From Bradyrhizobium glycinis (GTDB taxonomy: Bacteria; Pseudomonadota; Alphaproteobacteria; Rhizobiales; Xanthobacteraceae): 64,000 nucleotides of DNA. Shown here in pieces: positions 35,594 through 44,591 of the stretch. The stretch covers positions 1 to 64,000 of the forward strand of contig NZ_JACCHQ010000010.1 of assembly GCF_016031655.1 (NCBI RefSeq), read 5' to 3'. The notes under the pieces are model-generated. The model was given only the letters and a program-made list of their open reading frames with translations. It was not told where the DNA came from and made no database searches. The translations under genes were made by a program, and so were the position numbers. Each line of letters begins with the position of its first letter. Within the stretch, counting starts at the first letter, position 1.

Positions 35594-36694
35594 ATGTCGA
35601 TCGAGTTCATCGGCTTCATCAGCAACAACAATTCGTCCGAGACCATCGTCCGGGAAGGACCGGTGCTCAATCCGACCCATATCGAGACGGTGGCGAAGGC
35701 GCACGAAAACGCCGGCTTCGACCGGGCGCTGCTGGCGTTTCATTCGACCTCGCCTGACGCGCTTCAGGTTGCCCAGCACGTGCTGAGCCACACCGAGCGC
35801 CTCAACGTGCTGATCGCGCAGCGGCCCGGCTTTACCGCCCCGACCTTGCTGGCGCGGCAGTTTGCCGTGCTCGACCAGTTTTCCCGCGGCAGGGTTGCGC
35901 TGCATGTCATCACGGGCGGCAACGCGACCGAGCTCCGGCAGGACGGCAACACGCTCGACGACAAGGACGAGCGCTATGCCCGCACCTCCGAGTTCCTGGA
36001 CGTGCTCAAGCTGGAATGGAGCAGCGACAAGCCGTTCAGCTACAAGGGCAGGTACTATCAGGTCGAGAACGCCTTCTCGCAGGTAAAGCCCTATCGGCCC
36101 GAAGGCATCCGCGTCTATTTCGGCGGCGCTTCGGATGCGGCGATCGACGTCGCCGGCAAGCACGCCGACACCTTTGCGCTATGGGGCGAATCCTATGCCC
36201 AGGTGCGCGACGTGACCTCGCGCGTCCACAACGCGGCGGTACGGCAGGGGCGGCCGACGCCGCGCTTCAGCCTGTCGGTGCGGCCGATCATTGCGCCGAC
36301 CGAGAAGCAGGCCTGGGAGAAGGCCGAGGAGATCCTGGCGCGAGCCACTGCATTGCAGGACAAGACTGGCTATCGCAAGCCGGCCGATGGCCATGCCACC
36401 GCCGGCGCGCGGCGCCTGCTCGCGCTCGCCGATCAGGGCAGCCGCATCGACAAGCGGCTCTGGACCGAGATCGCCCAGCTCACCGGCGCCAATAGTAACA
36501 CCACCGCGCTCGTCGGCACGCCTGAGCAGGTCGCGGAGGTCTTCGGCGACTATTACGATCTCGGCATCAGCCATTTCCTGATCCGCGGCTTCGATCCGCT
36601 GATCGACGCCATCGAATACGGCCGCGAGCTGATCCCGCTGACGCGCGAGCTGGTCGCCAAGCGCCAGGCCGTTCGCGGCGAGGCCGCAGCATGA
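35594..36694 (+). CDS. LLM-class flavin-dependent monooxygenase (SsuD-like)
   Basis: A 366-residue FMNH2-dependent luciferase-like monooxygenase. It starts at ATG 35594 after CAGGGAGA. Family features are AKAHENAGFDRALLAFHS, LIAQRPGFTAPTLLARQFA, VALHVITGGNATELRQDGN and DERYARTSEFLDVLKLEW. The closest well-known relative by pattern is alkanesulfonate monooxygenase SsuD, which releases sulfite from alkanesulfonates. It is 20 bases after the flavoprotein gene. Together with the importer this makes an organosulfur uptake and cleavage pathway; a reductase supplying FMNH2 is not in the window. Confidence 0.9.
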   Translation: MSIEFIGFISNNNSSETIVREGPVLNPTHIETVAKAHENAGFDRALLAFHSTSPDALQVAQHVLSHTERLNVLIAQRPGFTAPTLLARQFAVLDQFSRGRVALHVITGGNATELRQDGNTLDDKDERYARTSEFLDVLKLEWSSDKPFSYKGRYYQVENAFSQVKPYRPEGIRVYFGGASDAAIDVAGKHADTFALWGESYAQVRDVTSRVHNAAVRQGRPTPRFSLSVRPIIAPTEKQAWEKAEEILARATALQDKTGYRKPADGHATAGARRLLALADQGSRIDKRLWTEIAQLTGANSNTTALVGTPEQVAEVFGDYYDLGISHFLIRGFDPLIDAIEYGRELIPLTRELVAKRQAVRGEAAA

Positions 36695-36730
36695 GCCGCC
36701 TGAAGTGGGGTTTTAGTCTCCTGGAGCACG

Positions 36731-36871
36731 CTCGTGTCCCGGACCAAGGTGCTGCGTGGAACGCTGCGCCGCCGAGCCGGGACCCAGGCCGCACGGATTC
36801 TCTCCGCGAGATGGGCCCCGGCTCAGCACCGCACCGGTGAAGAAGCGCTGCGCTGCGTCCGGGGCACGAGA
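36731..36871. repeat. MITE-like element with 14-bp terminal inverted repeats
   Basis: Left end CTCGTGTCCCGGAC (36731-36744) and right end GTCCGGGGCACGAG (36858-36871) are inverted copies with one mismatch. Between them are further inverted pieces around CGGAACGCTGCGCC-like and GAGCCGGG/CCCGGCTC blocks. The 141-bp element is non-coding and has the look of a dispersed Bradyrhizobium repeat or MITE. The rest of 36695-37055 carries no gene. Confidence 0.6.
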
Positions 36872-37055
36872 CCTCACGAGCTGCTCAAGCATCCGTGAGA
36901 TGAGAACTGCGCTTTCATCGCGTGCGCATTTCGCGACGATTTCCTTCTGCGTTTCTCATTGCCGGCAACAGCCGTATTGCTATTTGCACCGCAGCTCTTG
37001 CGTCACTTTGCTCGCCCGCAAAAATCAATCCAACGACCACATCGGGAGACTGGCC

Positions 37056-37901
37056 ATGGGCCTGCAAGAAACAAAAATCGAATCGCTTCCCTTCGTCACC
37101 GCCGAACTCAACTATCTCGCGCCAATTGACGGCAAGCCGCGCACCTACGCGTTCGATCCGCCGCCGGGTGAGCCCAAGAGCACCTCGCTGCCGGAGCCGC
37201 ATCAGGTCCCGATCTTCGATGCGCGGCTGATCGCGAGCAGTTTCTCGCTCGATCGCGAGGGCTTTGCGTTGGTGCGGCATCCGACGCAGGTGAAGGATTT
37301 CTACAACGAGGACGAGGTGAGGGCAGTGTACTATCCCGCCGTGGAGGCCTTTCTGCGCGCGACGCTGAAGGCCGATCGCGTCGTCATCTTCGACCATACC
37401 GTGCGCAAGCGTGTCGAAGGCGCGCCTGACATCCGCGACGGCGGCCCGCGTCAGCCGGCCACGCGCGTCCATGTCGACCAGACCATCACGTCCGGTGCCA
37501 ATCGCGTCCGCGAGCATCTGCCTGATGAAGCCGAGGAGCTGCTGAAGGGGCGTGTGCAGGTGATCAACCTGTGGCGGCCGATCCGCGGCCCTTTGCGGGA
37601 TTCACCGCTCGCCATGGCCGACGGCACGACGGTGGCGCCCGACGATCTCGTCGCTTCGGATCTGATCTATCCTAACCGTCGCGGCGAGACCTATTCGGTG
37701 AAATACAATCCGAACCACCGCTGGTTCTATTTCCCGGAGATGACGTCGGACGAGGCGCTGCTGCTGAAGTGCTACGATTCCGCAACCGACGGCCGCACCC
37801 GCTTCGGGCCGCATACCGCGTTCGTCGATCCGACCACGCCGGCCGATGCCGCGCCCCGCGAAAGCATCGAGGTCCGCACGCTGGTGTTCCACCGGCAGTA
37901 A
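37056..37901 (+). CDS. CmcJ/NvfI-family oxygenase-like protein
   Basis: A 281-residue cytoplasmic protein of the CmcJ/NvfI family, whose characterised members are iron/2-oxoglutarate oxygenases acting on secondary metabolites. Start ATG 37056 follows ATCGGGAGAC. Likely metal ligands are His and Asp in ARVHVDQTITSGANRVREHL and a distal His in RFGPHTAFVDPT. Other family patterns are VQVINLWRPIRGPLRDSPLA and NPNHRWFYFPEMTSDEALL. It is separated from the sulfonate operon by a repeat element but is on the same strand. Substrate unknown. Confidence 0.82.
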   Translation: MGLQETKIESLPFVTAELNYLAPIDGKPRTYAFDPPPGEPKSTSLPEPHQVPIFDARLIASSFSLDREGFALVRHPTQVKDFYNEDEVRAVYYPAVEAFLRATLKADRVVIFDHTVRKRVEGAPDIRDGGPRQPATRVHVDQTITSGANRVREHLPDEAEELLKGRVQVINLWRPIRGPLRDSPLAMADGTTVAPDDLVASDLIYPNRRGETYSVKYNPNHRWFYFPEMTSDEALLLKCYDSATDGRTRFGPHTAFVDPTTPADAAPRESIEVRTLVFHRQ

Positions 37902-38004
37902 CAAAGTGTGATGGCCCTGTCGGGCATTCCCCGGCAGGGTTCCCGGAACCCGAGGGAACAAGGCGACGTTTGCAGTGCCGGGCAGGGCAACCGGGAGCGG
38001 TGCC

Positions 38005-38319
38005 GTGCGCGCGCAGCCGATGCTGTTGCTTTGCCTTGCGACTTCAAGCTTCGCTTTCACGTCCATTGCAGCTGCCGAAAGCGGGCTTGCCTCCTATTAT
38101 GGATACGCAAAAGCCGGCAAGGGCGGCGAGCTGACCTGTGCCCACCGCACCCGCCCGTTCGGGAGCGTGCTCAGGGTGTCCTATAGCGGACGCACGATCC
38201 AGTGCCGCGTCAATGATCGCGGCCCCTTCATTCGCGGCCGCATCGTCGATCTCTCGGTGCCGGCCGCCCGGGCGCTCGGCATGATGAGCGCCGGCGTGGT
38301 GCGGGTCTCGGTGGATTAG
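38005..38319 (+). CDS. Short RlpA-like double-psi beta-barrel protein
   Basis: A 104-residue secreted protein that is essentially one RlpA domain after a signal peptide. GTG 38005 with a GGGAGCGG site is the preferred start; ATG 38020 and GTG 37975 are alternatives. The barrel reads SGLASYYGYAKAGKGGE, AHRTRPFGSVLRVS, VNDRGPFIRGRIVDLSVPAA, ARALGMM. The Asp of NDRGPF is kept. Unlike the copy at 15929 there is no lipobox, so this one is probably soluble in the periplasm. Role in peptidoglycan cleavage is inferred from family. Confidence 0.85.
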   Translation: MRAQPMLLLCLATSSFAFTSIAAAESGLASYYGYAKAGKGGELTCAHRTRPFGSVLRVSYSGRTIQCRVNDRGPFIRGRIVDLSVPAARALGMMSAGVVRVSVD

Positions 38320-38362
38320 GCATCCGAGCGCGCTATAGTGCCGCCCAAAGCAAGGGGGCGCT

Positions 38363-39532
38363 ATGGCCAGGATCAGGGTGGGACTCGTCGGCTGCGGCTT
38401 CGTGTCGGAGCTGCACATGTATGCGTTCCGGCGCGTCTATGGCGTTGACGTCGAGGTCGCGGCGGTCGCCGCCCGCGGCGACAAGGTTGTCGCGTTTGCC
38501 CGGCATCACAATATCCCGCGTGTTTACCGGAGCTTCGCCGAGCTGATCGCAGATCGCGATCTCGACGTCATCGACATCTGCACCCCGCCCAATCTTCACG
38601 CCGAGATGATCGTGGGCGCCATGCAGGCCGGCAAGCATGTCATCTGCGAAAAGCCGTTCGCCGGCTATTTCGGCCGCGAGGGCGATCAGCAGCCGATCGG
38701 CAAGCACGTGCCGAAGGCGCTGATGTATGAGCGCGTGATCGAAGAGATGGACAGAACGCGCGCCGCGATCGAGCGCACGGACAAGCTCTTCATGTATGCC
38801 GAGGACTGGATCTATGCGCCGGCGGTGACCAAGACCGCCGAGATCATCAAGGCGACCAAGGACAAGATCCTGTTCATGAAGGGCGAGGAGAGCCATTCCG
38901 GCTCGCACGCCGCGCATGCCGCGCAATGGGCGATGACGGGCGGCGGCTCGCTGATCCGCATGGGCTGCCATCCGCTTTCGGCCGTGCTGTATCTGAAGCA
39001 GGTCGAGGCCAAGGCGCGCGGCGAGCGCATCTGCGTCGCCAGCGTCATCGGCGATGTCGGCAACGTCACTGCCGGGCTCAAGCCTGAGGAGCGTAGCTAC
39101 ATCAAGGCCAATCCCGTCGACGTCGAGGACTGGGGTACGCTCACCGCCACCTTCTCCGACGGCACCAAGGCGACGGTGTTCTCCGGCGACATGATCATGG
39201 GCGGCGTGCGCAACCTGATCGAGACCTATACGACCGGCGGCTCCCTGTTCGCCAACATCACGCCGAACGATCATCTGATGAGCTATCAGACCAGCGAGGA
39301 GAAGCTCGCGAGCGTCTACATCACCGAGAAGGTCGACCGCAAAACCGGCTGGCAATATGTCTGCCTCGAGGAGGAATGGACGCGCGGCTATTTGCAGGAG
39401 ATCCAGGACTTCATGGAATGCGTCGCGACCGGCCGCCAGCCGCTGTCGGACCTCACGCTGGCCTATGAGACGATCAAGGTGAACTACGCGGGGTATTGGG
39501 CCGCGGAGGAGGGGCGGCGGGTGGCGTTGTAG
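38363..39532 (+). CDS. Gfo/Idh/MocA-family oxidoreductase
   Basis: A 389-residue NAD(P)-dependent dehydrogenase-like protein. The N-terminal Rossmann fold has VGLVGCGFVSELHMYAFRRV, and the family motif EKPF is in GKHVICEKPFAGYFG. The C-terminal half is the alpha/beta substrate domain. A 25-residue insertion with EGDQQPIGKHVPKAL follows EKPF, longer than in typical members. These enzymes act on sugars, inositols or related polyols. It stands alone between the RlpA-like gene and a repeat; substrate unknown. Confidence 0.9.
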   Translation: MARIRVGLVGCGFVSELHMYAFRRVYGVDVEVAAVAARGDKVVAFARHHNIPRVYRSFAELIADRDLDVIDICTPPNLHAEMIVGAMQAGKHVICEKPFAGYFGREGDQQPIGKHVPKALMYERVIEEMDRTRAAIERTDKLFMYAEDWIYAPAVTKTAEIIKATKDKILFMKGEESHSGSHAAHAAQWAMTGGGSLIRMGCHPLSAVLYLKQVEAKARGERICVASVIGDVGNVTAGLKPEERSYIKANPVDVEDWGTLTATFSDGTKATVFSGDMIMGGVRNLIETYTTGGSLFANITPNDHLMSYQTSEEKLASVYITEKVDRKTGWQYVCLEEEWTRGYLQEIQDFMECVATGRQPLSDLTLAYETIKVNYAGYWAAEEGRRVAL

Positions 39533-39559
39533 GGGGAGGTAGCGTAAGGCTCGCTGCTC

Positions 39560-39770
39560 ATCCTTCTCCCCTTGTGGGAGAAGGTGGCACAGGCGACCTT
39601 CGGCCGCCGTCCACTTGGGACGCCGAAGCGAGCTTCGGCTATAGCGCCGGATGAGGGGGTGCTTCAGCGAGTTCGAAAGCGAGAGGTTCACGCGCGGAGA
39701 CAACCCCTCACCCGTCTCGCCGCTACGCGGCGAGCCACCCTCTCCCACAAGGGGAGAGGGTGCACCATTT
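39560..39770. repeat. Mosaic palindromic intergenic repeat, copy B
   Basis: This is the inverted counterpart of the element at 25928-26135. It starts with CCTTCTCCCCTTGTGGGAGA, continues with CGAAGCGAGCTTCGGC and CGCCGGATGAGGGG, and ends with ACCCGTCTCGCCGCTACGCG and CCTCTCCCACAAGGGGAGAG. Block order is reversed relative to copy A. It separates two convergent genes, as copy A does. Confidence 0.75.
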
Positions 39771-39781
39771 TCGCGGCCCGC

Positions 39782-41092
39782 TCACGCCCCGTAGGTCGAG
39801 CCCTTCGGCAGCGGGAAGACGGGGTCCTGCGTGCGGATGTTGGTCGGCCACACCACGGAGATGTGCTCGCCGGCGTTCTGCATCACGACCGGAGTCGAGC
39901 GTTCGTTCTGGCCGGAGAGCGGCGTGCCCGGCGGGAAGAATTTCACGCCATAACCCTGGATCGTGCCACCGGCGGGGATGTCGACGTCGAGCGCCGCTTT
40001 CCGGATCGCCTCGGGCTCGAAGCTGCCGTACTTCTCCTTGGCGATCGGCAGCACGTTGTTGAGCAGCACCCAGGTCTGGTTGAAGCCCATCGAGCAATGC
40101 GGCGGCACGTCGGTGGCGCCGGTCTTGGCCTTGTAGCGCGTGACCATCGCGTTGATGAGGTCGCCCATGCTGGGCGCGAGCTTGGCGGGATCGAGCAGCT
40201 GGGCCGGCACGGGGTCGATGTTGCAGAAATTGTCGATGTCGGCACCGAAAGTGGCGCGCAGCTTGTCGAGCTGGCTGTACCCGGCGCCGGCGCCGAACAG
40301 CATCTTGAAGCGCAACCCGCTCTCGCGGGCCTGGCGCAGGAACAGGGTGATATCCGGGTTGTAGCCCGCATGCGAGATCACGTCGGCCTTTGCGCGCTTG
40401 ATCTTGGTCACCAGCACCGACAGGTCGGGCGCCGAGGCCGAATAGCCTTCGCGCAGCACGACCTGGATGCCGGCCTCCTTGGCATAAGTCTCGTCGGCAG
40501 AGGCAACGCCGACGCCATAGGGGCCGTCCTCGTGGATCAACGCGACCTTGACTTCCTTCGGGTCCATGCCGAGCTTGGCCTTGGCATGCTCGGTGAGGAA
40601 GCTTGCAAAGGCCTGGCCATACTGGTCTGAATGGATTTGCGCGCGAAACACGTATTGCAGGTTCTTGTCCTTGAACACGGCGGTCGAGACCGCGGTCGTG
40701 ATCCAGAGGATCTTCTTCTGCTGCTCGACCTTGGCCGCGAGCGGCACCGCATGCGAGCTTGCATAGACGCCGTTGAGGATGTCGATCTTCTCCTGGCTGA
40801 TCAGGCGTTCGGCCTCGTTGATCGCAACGTCGGGCTTGCTCTGCGAATCCGCGGCGACCGGAGCAACCCTGTATTTGCCGCCGACACCGCCTTTCTCGTT
40901 GACGAGATCGATGGCAATCTGCGCGCCGATCGACGAGGCGACCGAGCCGCCGGCAGCAAAGGGGCCGGTGAGGTCGTAGATCAGGCCGATACGTATATTC
41001 TCGGCTTGTGCCTGGGCGCGTGTCCAATCGAGGCTGAGTGCGGCGGCGGCAGCCGCCGAGGTCTTCAGCAGCTGCCTGCGTGAAGTCGGCAT
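39782..41092 (-). CDS. Orphan branched-chain amino-acid-type ABC substrate-binding protein
   Basis: Periplasmic binding protein of the Liv class, 436 residues. The start ATG 41092 has a GGGAGGAT site. It carries a twin-arginine signal (TSRRQLLKTSAAAAAALSLD), whereas the paralogue at 3832 has a Sec signal. The mature start ENIRIGLIYDLTGPFAAGG and the ending VFPLPKGSTYGA parallel that paralogue throughout. No ATPase or permease genes are adjacent, so it may use a permease encoded elsewhere, possibly the one at 5167-8545. Ligand unknown. Confidence 0.9.
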   Translation of the reverse strand: MPTSRRQLLKTSAAAAAALSLDWTRAQAQAENIRIGLIYDLTGPFAAGGSVASSIGAQIAIDLVNEKGGVGGKYRVAPVAADSQSKPDVAINEAERLISQEKIDILNGVYASSHAVPLAAKVEQQKKILWITTAVSTAVFKDKNLQYVFRAQIHSDQYGQAFASFLTEHAKAKLGMDPKEVKVALIHEDGPYGVGVASADETYAKEAGIQVVLREGYSASAPDLSVLVTKIKRAKADVISHAGYNPDITLFLRQARESGLRFKMLFGAGAGYSQLDKLRATFGADIDNFCNIDPVPAQLLDPAKLAPSMGDLINAMVTRYKAKTGATDVPPHCSMGFNQTWVLLNNVLPIAKEKYGSFEPEAIRKAALDVDIPAGGTIQGYGVKFFPPGTPLSGQNERSTPVVMQNAGEHISVVWPTNIRTQDPVFPLPKGSTYGA

Positions 41093-41270
41093 CCTATCCT
41101 CCCTCAAAACCATCGTTTGATCTTGTTGTTGTTCGCGAAGTATGGGGAGCGGGACGGCGGAAAGTCAACATCGCGAAAGTCGAGGTCCGCCGTTCGCGGC
41201 ATAGAACGCAATTGCGAAATGAGCGGTCGTGCTCCGGGAGCACTGGGCGACCGAGCCGACCGCACTGCGT

Positions 41271-42454
41271 TCAGATGACGAAATCCGTGGCCTTCAGATC
41301 GGCCGCGTGGATCCCGTTCAACGTGATCGTATCATCAATCGTCAGATGGATCACGGCGTTGCCGGAGCCGTCGTCGCCGATCAGGCTCTGCAACGCGCTC
41401 CATCCTGACAGGTCGTAATCTTGCAGGTCGATGACATCGTGCTCCGCTGCGGTGCTGCCCGCAGCCGCGTTGCCCTGATCGAAGTCGTTGATCACGTCCT
41501 GGCCCGAAACCACGTTGAAGACGAACAGATCGTTGTTCGGTCCGCCCCAGATCTGATCGTTGCCGCCGCCGCCGTTGAGGACGTCTCGGCCGCCCGCGAT
41601 CGAGCCCCCCACGGCGGGGGCGTAGGTGCGCGCATCGCCATAGAGCCAATCTCCGTAGTTGCTCCGGAGAGGATATCGTTGCCACCCTGTGCGTTGCCGG
41701 ACATCAGCGAGGCATCGCCGACGAGCGCGATGGAGATCGAATCGGGATTGCCGTCGACGGTTGCGATCAGGACGTCGTCTCCGCCGCGGGCATTGTCGCT
41801 CATGTAACCGCCATCGCCGAGAAGCGATGCGCCGCCGGACCGCGCGTCGACACCGACCGTATAGATGAGCATGTCGCTGCCGCCGCGTGCATCGCCGATC
41901 ATGGATATCAAGGCATCACCAGACATCGACACGTTTCCGGAGAGGCCGACCTGGACCACGCTGATGACGTCGTTGCCGCCTTGGGCGTTGCCGCTCATGA
42001 GCGATCCGGAATCGCCGCTGAACGCACCATACGATCTGTCGCCCATCTCTGCCGTGATGAGGTCATTGCCGCCCCTGGCTTCGCCGGTCATGGCGATTTC
42101 GGCCTCACCCGAGAGATAGACGTTCGCATAGATCGCGCGCGAGGTGTCGACATGCAGCACGTCGTTGCCGCCGTGGGCTTGGTCGGACATGATCTGCGCG
42201 TCTCCGTCGAGATACGTATAGGTCAGAAGGCCCTGGACGGTCGCGACGAGAAGGTCGTTGCCGCCATGCGATCGGCCTTGCAGGGTCGCCTCGTCACCGA
42301 CGAACAACAGGCTGCTGGGCCCGCCATCGACCGTTGCGACCATGATGTCGTTTCCGCCATGGCGGTCGACCGGCAGACCGGGATCTCCGAACTCGATCAC
42401 GAGTTCCTGGCTTCCAACGCTGACGATGATGGTGTCGTTTGGCATGCGGCGCAT
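41271..42454 (-). pseudogene. RTX-like repeat protein, frameshifted near its C-terminus
   Basis: The upstream part starts at ATG 42454 (GGGAG site) and contains eight degenerate repeats of 31-33 residues, each with a GGND-type turn (HGGNDIMVATV, AHGGNDVLHV, ARGGNDLITAE, AQGGNDVISVV, ARGGDDVLIATV and so on). After AQGGNDILSG, around 41663-41670, the reading must shift one base to continue as YGDWLYGDARTYAPAV, then GGRDVLNGGGGNDQIWGG, and a C-terminal domain (DLFVFNVVSGQDVINDFDQG) typical of type-I-secreted calcium-binding proteins. Both parts clearly belonged to one gene of about 394 codons. It is a true one-base loss or a sequence error. Without the shift the product loses its secretion end. 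Confidence 0.8.
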
Positions 42455-42673
42455 CGCGCAACTCCCACTTCATGTCGAGGCCGGCTGGAGATTGCGTCAT
42501 GCTTTCACGCCGCGCCACGGTTCTGCTGCGCGATCTATCTTCGTCGATATGATGGCGGAGATTTGCTCGACGATCGGAAAACGACGGCCAGCGTGTCGTG
42601 GTATCGTCACAAAATGCTAGATCACTCCGCGCCGGCGCTTCACGCCGGCGCGCTTGCTCGTGGATGGAGCCGC

Positions 42674-43906
42674 TCAGCCCGGCCCGGCGCCTTGCGTCGC
42701 TGTGTACACGGCGTAGAGCGATTGGCTCGCGGCCATGAACAGGCGGTTGCGCTTGGGGCCGCCGAAGCAGACGTTGCCGCACACTTCCGGCAGGCGGATG
42801 CGGCCGAGCAGCTTGCCCTCCGGCGACCATACCGTGACGCCGCTGTAGCCGACGGCGCGTCCGGCATTGCTGGAGGCCCAAAGATTGCCGTTGACGTCGC
42901 AGCGCAGACCATCCGGTCCGCATTTCACGCCGTCGATCACGCAATCGGTGAACTTCTTCAGGTTCGAGAGCTTGTTGTCGCTGCCGACGTCGAACACGAA
43001 GATCTCGCCCTTGCCACCGGGGCCGGTGTCACCCGGTCCCTTGCCGGTCGAGGCGATGTAGAGCTTCTTGTAGTCGGGCGAAAAGCAGAGCCCGTTCGGG
43101 TCGGGCACCTGGTCTTCGGTGACGACGAGGTCGATGCGGCCGGAGGGATCGATGCGATAGCAATTGGTCGGCAGCTCTCGCTTGCCCGGCACGAAGCCGG
43201 CCGGCTGTCCGATTCTCGGGTTGAGCTTGCCGCCTGCATTGCTCGGGCCGCCCGCGACGTCGGGCTCGCCTTCGTAGAGCTGGCCGCCATAGGGCGGATC
43301 GGTGAACCAATAGCTGCCGTCGGGATGCGCGGCGACGTCGTTCGGCGAGTTCAGCTTCTTGCCCTGGTAGGACTCGGCGAGCACGGTGGCGGTGCCGTCA
43401 TGCTCGTAGCGCGTCACCCGCCGCGTCAGGTGCTCGCAGGAGAGCTGGCGGCCCTGGAAGTCGAACGAGTTGCCGTTGGAATTGTTGGAGGGCGAGCGGA
43501 ACACGCTGACGCGGCCGTCGTCCTCGGTCCAGCGCATCTGCCGGTTGTTGGGAATGTCGCTCCACAAGAGATAGCGGCCCTGCGCACTCCACGCCGGGCC
43601 TTCGGCCCAGAGCAGCCCAGTGTAGAGACGCTTGATCGCGGTGTTGGGTTGCGCGAGATCGTTGAAGGACGGATCGACCGCGATGATGTCGGGATCCCAG
43701 AAATAGGTCGTCGGCGCGCCGCCCGGGCCGAAATCGCGCGGCGGCGTCGTGATCGTCGTCGGCGGTGCGGCGGGCCCGGTCTGGGCCAGCGCGGGGCCCG
43801 CCAGCGTGGCCGCGGCGCCGAGCGCCAGCCCCCCGACAAGCGTTCGTCGTGAAAGCGCAGCATCCTGCGCACGCTGCTCCTGCTCAGGAGCCTCCTGGCG
43901 TGTCAT
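42674..43906 (-). CDS. SMP-30/gluconolactonase-like protein, Tat-exported
   Basis: A 410-residue six-bladed beta-propeller of the SMP-30/gluconolactonase/LRE group. The ATG at 43906 follows CGGGAGGAT. A twin-arginine signal is at residues 18-42 (LSRRTLVGGLALGAAATLAG). Metal-site segments are LLWAEGPAWSAQGRYLLWSD, LNSPNDVAAHPDGSYWFTDP, DPNGLCFSPDYKKLYIAST and DGLRCDVNGNLWASS, which keep the Glu, Asn and Asp ligands. The family opens lactones or hydrolyses related esters in the periplasm. Substrate unknown; no sugar-acid pathway genes are adjacent. Confidence 0.9.
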   Translation of the reverse strand: MTRQEAPEQEQRAQDAALSRRTLVGGLALGAAATLAGPALAQTGPAAPPTTITTPPRDFGPGGAPTTYFWDPDIIAVDPSFNDLAQPNTAIKRLYTGLLWAEGPAWSAQGRYLLWSDIPNNRQMRWTEDDGRVSVFRSPSNNSNGNSFDFQGRQLSCEHLTRRVTRYEHDGTATVLAESYQGKKLNSPNDVAAHPDGSYWFTDPPYGGQLYEGEPDVAGGPSNAGGKLNPRIGQPAGFVPGKRELPTNCYRIDPSGRIDLVVTEDQVPDPNGLCFSPDYKKLYIASTGKGPGDTGPGGKGEIFVFDVGSDNKLSNLKKFTDCVIDGVKCGPDGLRCDVNGNLWASSNAGRAVGYSGVTVWSPEGKLLGRIRLPEVCGNVCFGGPKRNRLFMAASQSLYAVYTATQGAGPG

Positions 43907-44126
43907 CGTATCCTCCCGGTTATGTTCGGCCGGCCGGTTGATCCGGCCGAGCAACTGGAGGTTAATGCGGTCCGAGGCCGGTTGCGAGGGCGGAATAGAA
44001 CTCTCCGCGCGATCGCAGGCCGCAATGTCGTCATATTCGAATGCGCCACGAACATGCGATGTCGAAGCCATGATTTCGCGCCGATTGCCACGCAGAACCG
44101 TTCGGGGGCGGTGAACGGAGTTGAAC

Positions 44127-44390
44127 GTGGCTGGCGTCATCATCTTGATCGTATTGCTCGGGATCGCATTCGCGGCCGGCTATTTCACGCGTGACTACAT
44201 TTCCAGCAAACGACGTGCACAAGCCCGCCGCTGGCGCGAATATGCCGAGCCGGAATGGCTGACGGCCAACGCGCCGGCCAACACCAATGAGATTTCGAGC
44301 GCCATTACGGCCATCCCCGCGGTCACCGGCGAGCTCGGCCAGATGCTGGATCGCTGGGAGAGCAGGGCCCGCGCTCGCCGTGCGGGGTAG
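44127..44390 (+). CDS. Small membrane-anchored hypothetical protein (87 residues)
   Basis: Starts at GTG 44127 with CGGAG about seven bases upstream (a TTG two codons earlier is possible). The N-terminal helix AGVIILIVLLGIAFAAGYFT spans the membrane once; a basic stretch SSKRRAQARRWR then faces the cytoplasm, followed by a soluble helical tail ending in WESRARARRAG. No domain is recognised. It is divergent from the SMP-30 gene and precedes the leuA leader region. Function unknown. Confidence 0.65.
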   Translation: MAGVIILIVLLGIAFAAGYFTRDYISSKRRAQARRWREYAEPEWLTANAPANTNEISSAITAIPAVTGELGQMLDRWESRARARRAG

Positions 44391-44591
44391 GGTGCGCTCG
44401 TGGTGTGGATGAAGAGGCGACATCCGGGCCTCGGCATGCTGCACGAGCTGTAACCAGGTCAGTTCCACTGACCATCTTTTGGCGTTGCAGTTGCGCCCGT
44501 TTCTCGTCTAGAAACGGCCGCATCGGGCCTCTTCCGGAAACCAACCGTCAACGGTTTTGACCGAGGATTTGAGGCTCAACAGGGTCCGGCA

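Noticed and set aside
41271-42454. The GGND repeats read as a DNA-level CRISPR-like or tandem array
   Set aside because: Period is conserved in protein but not in DNA, and there are no spacer-repeat units.
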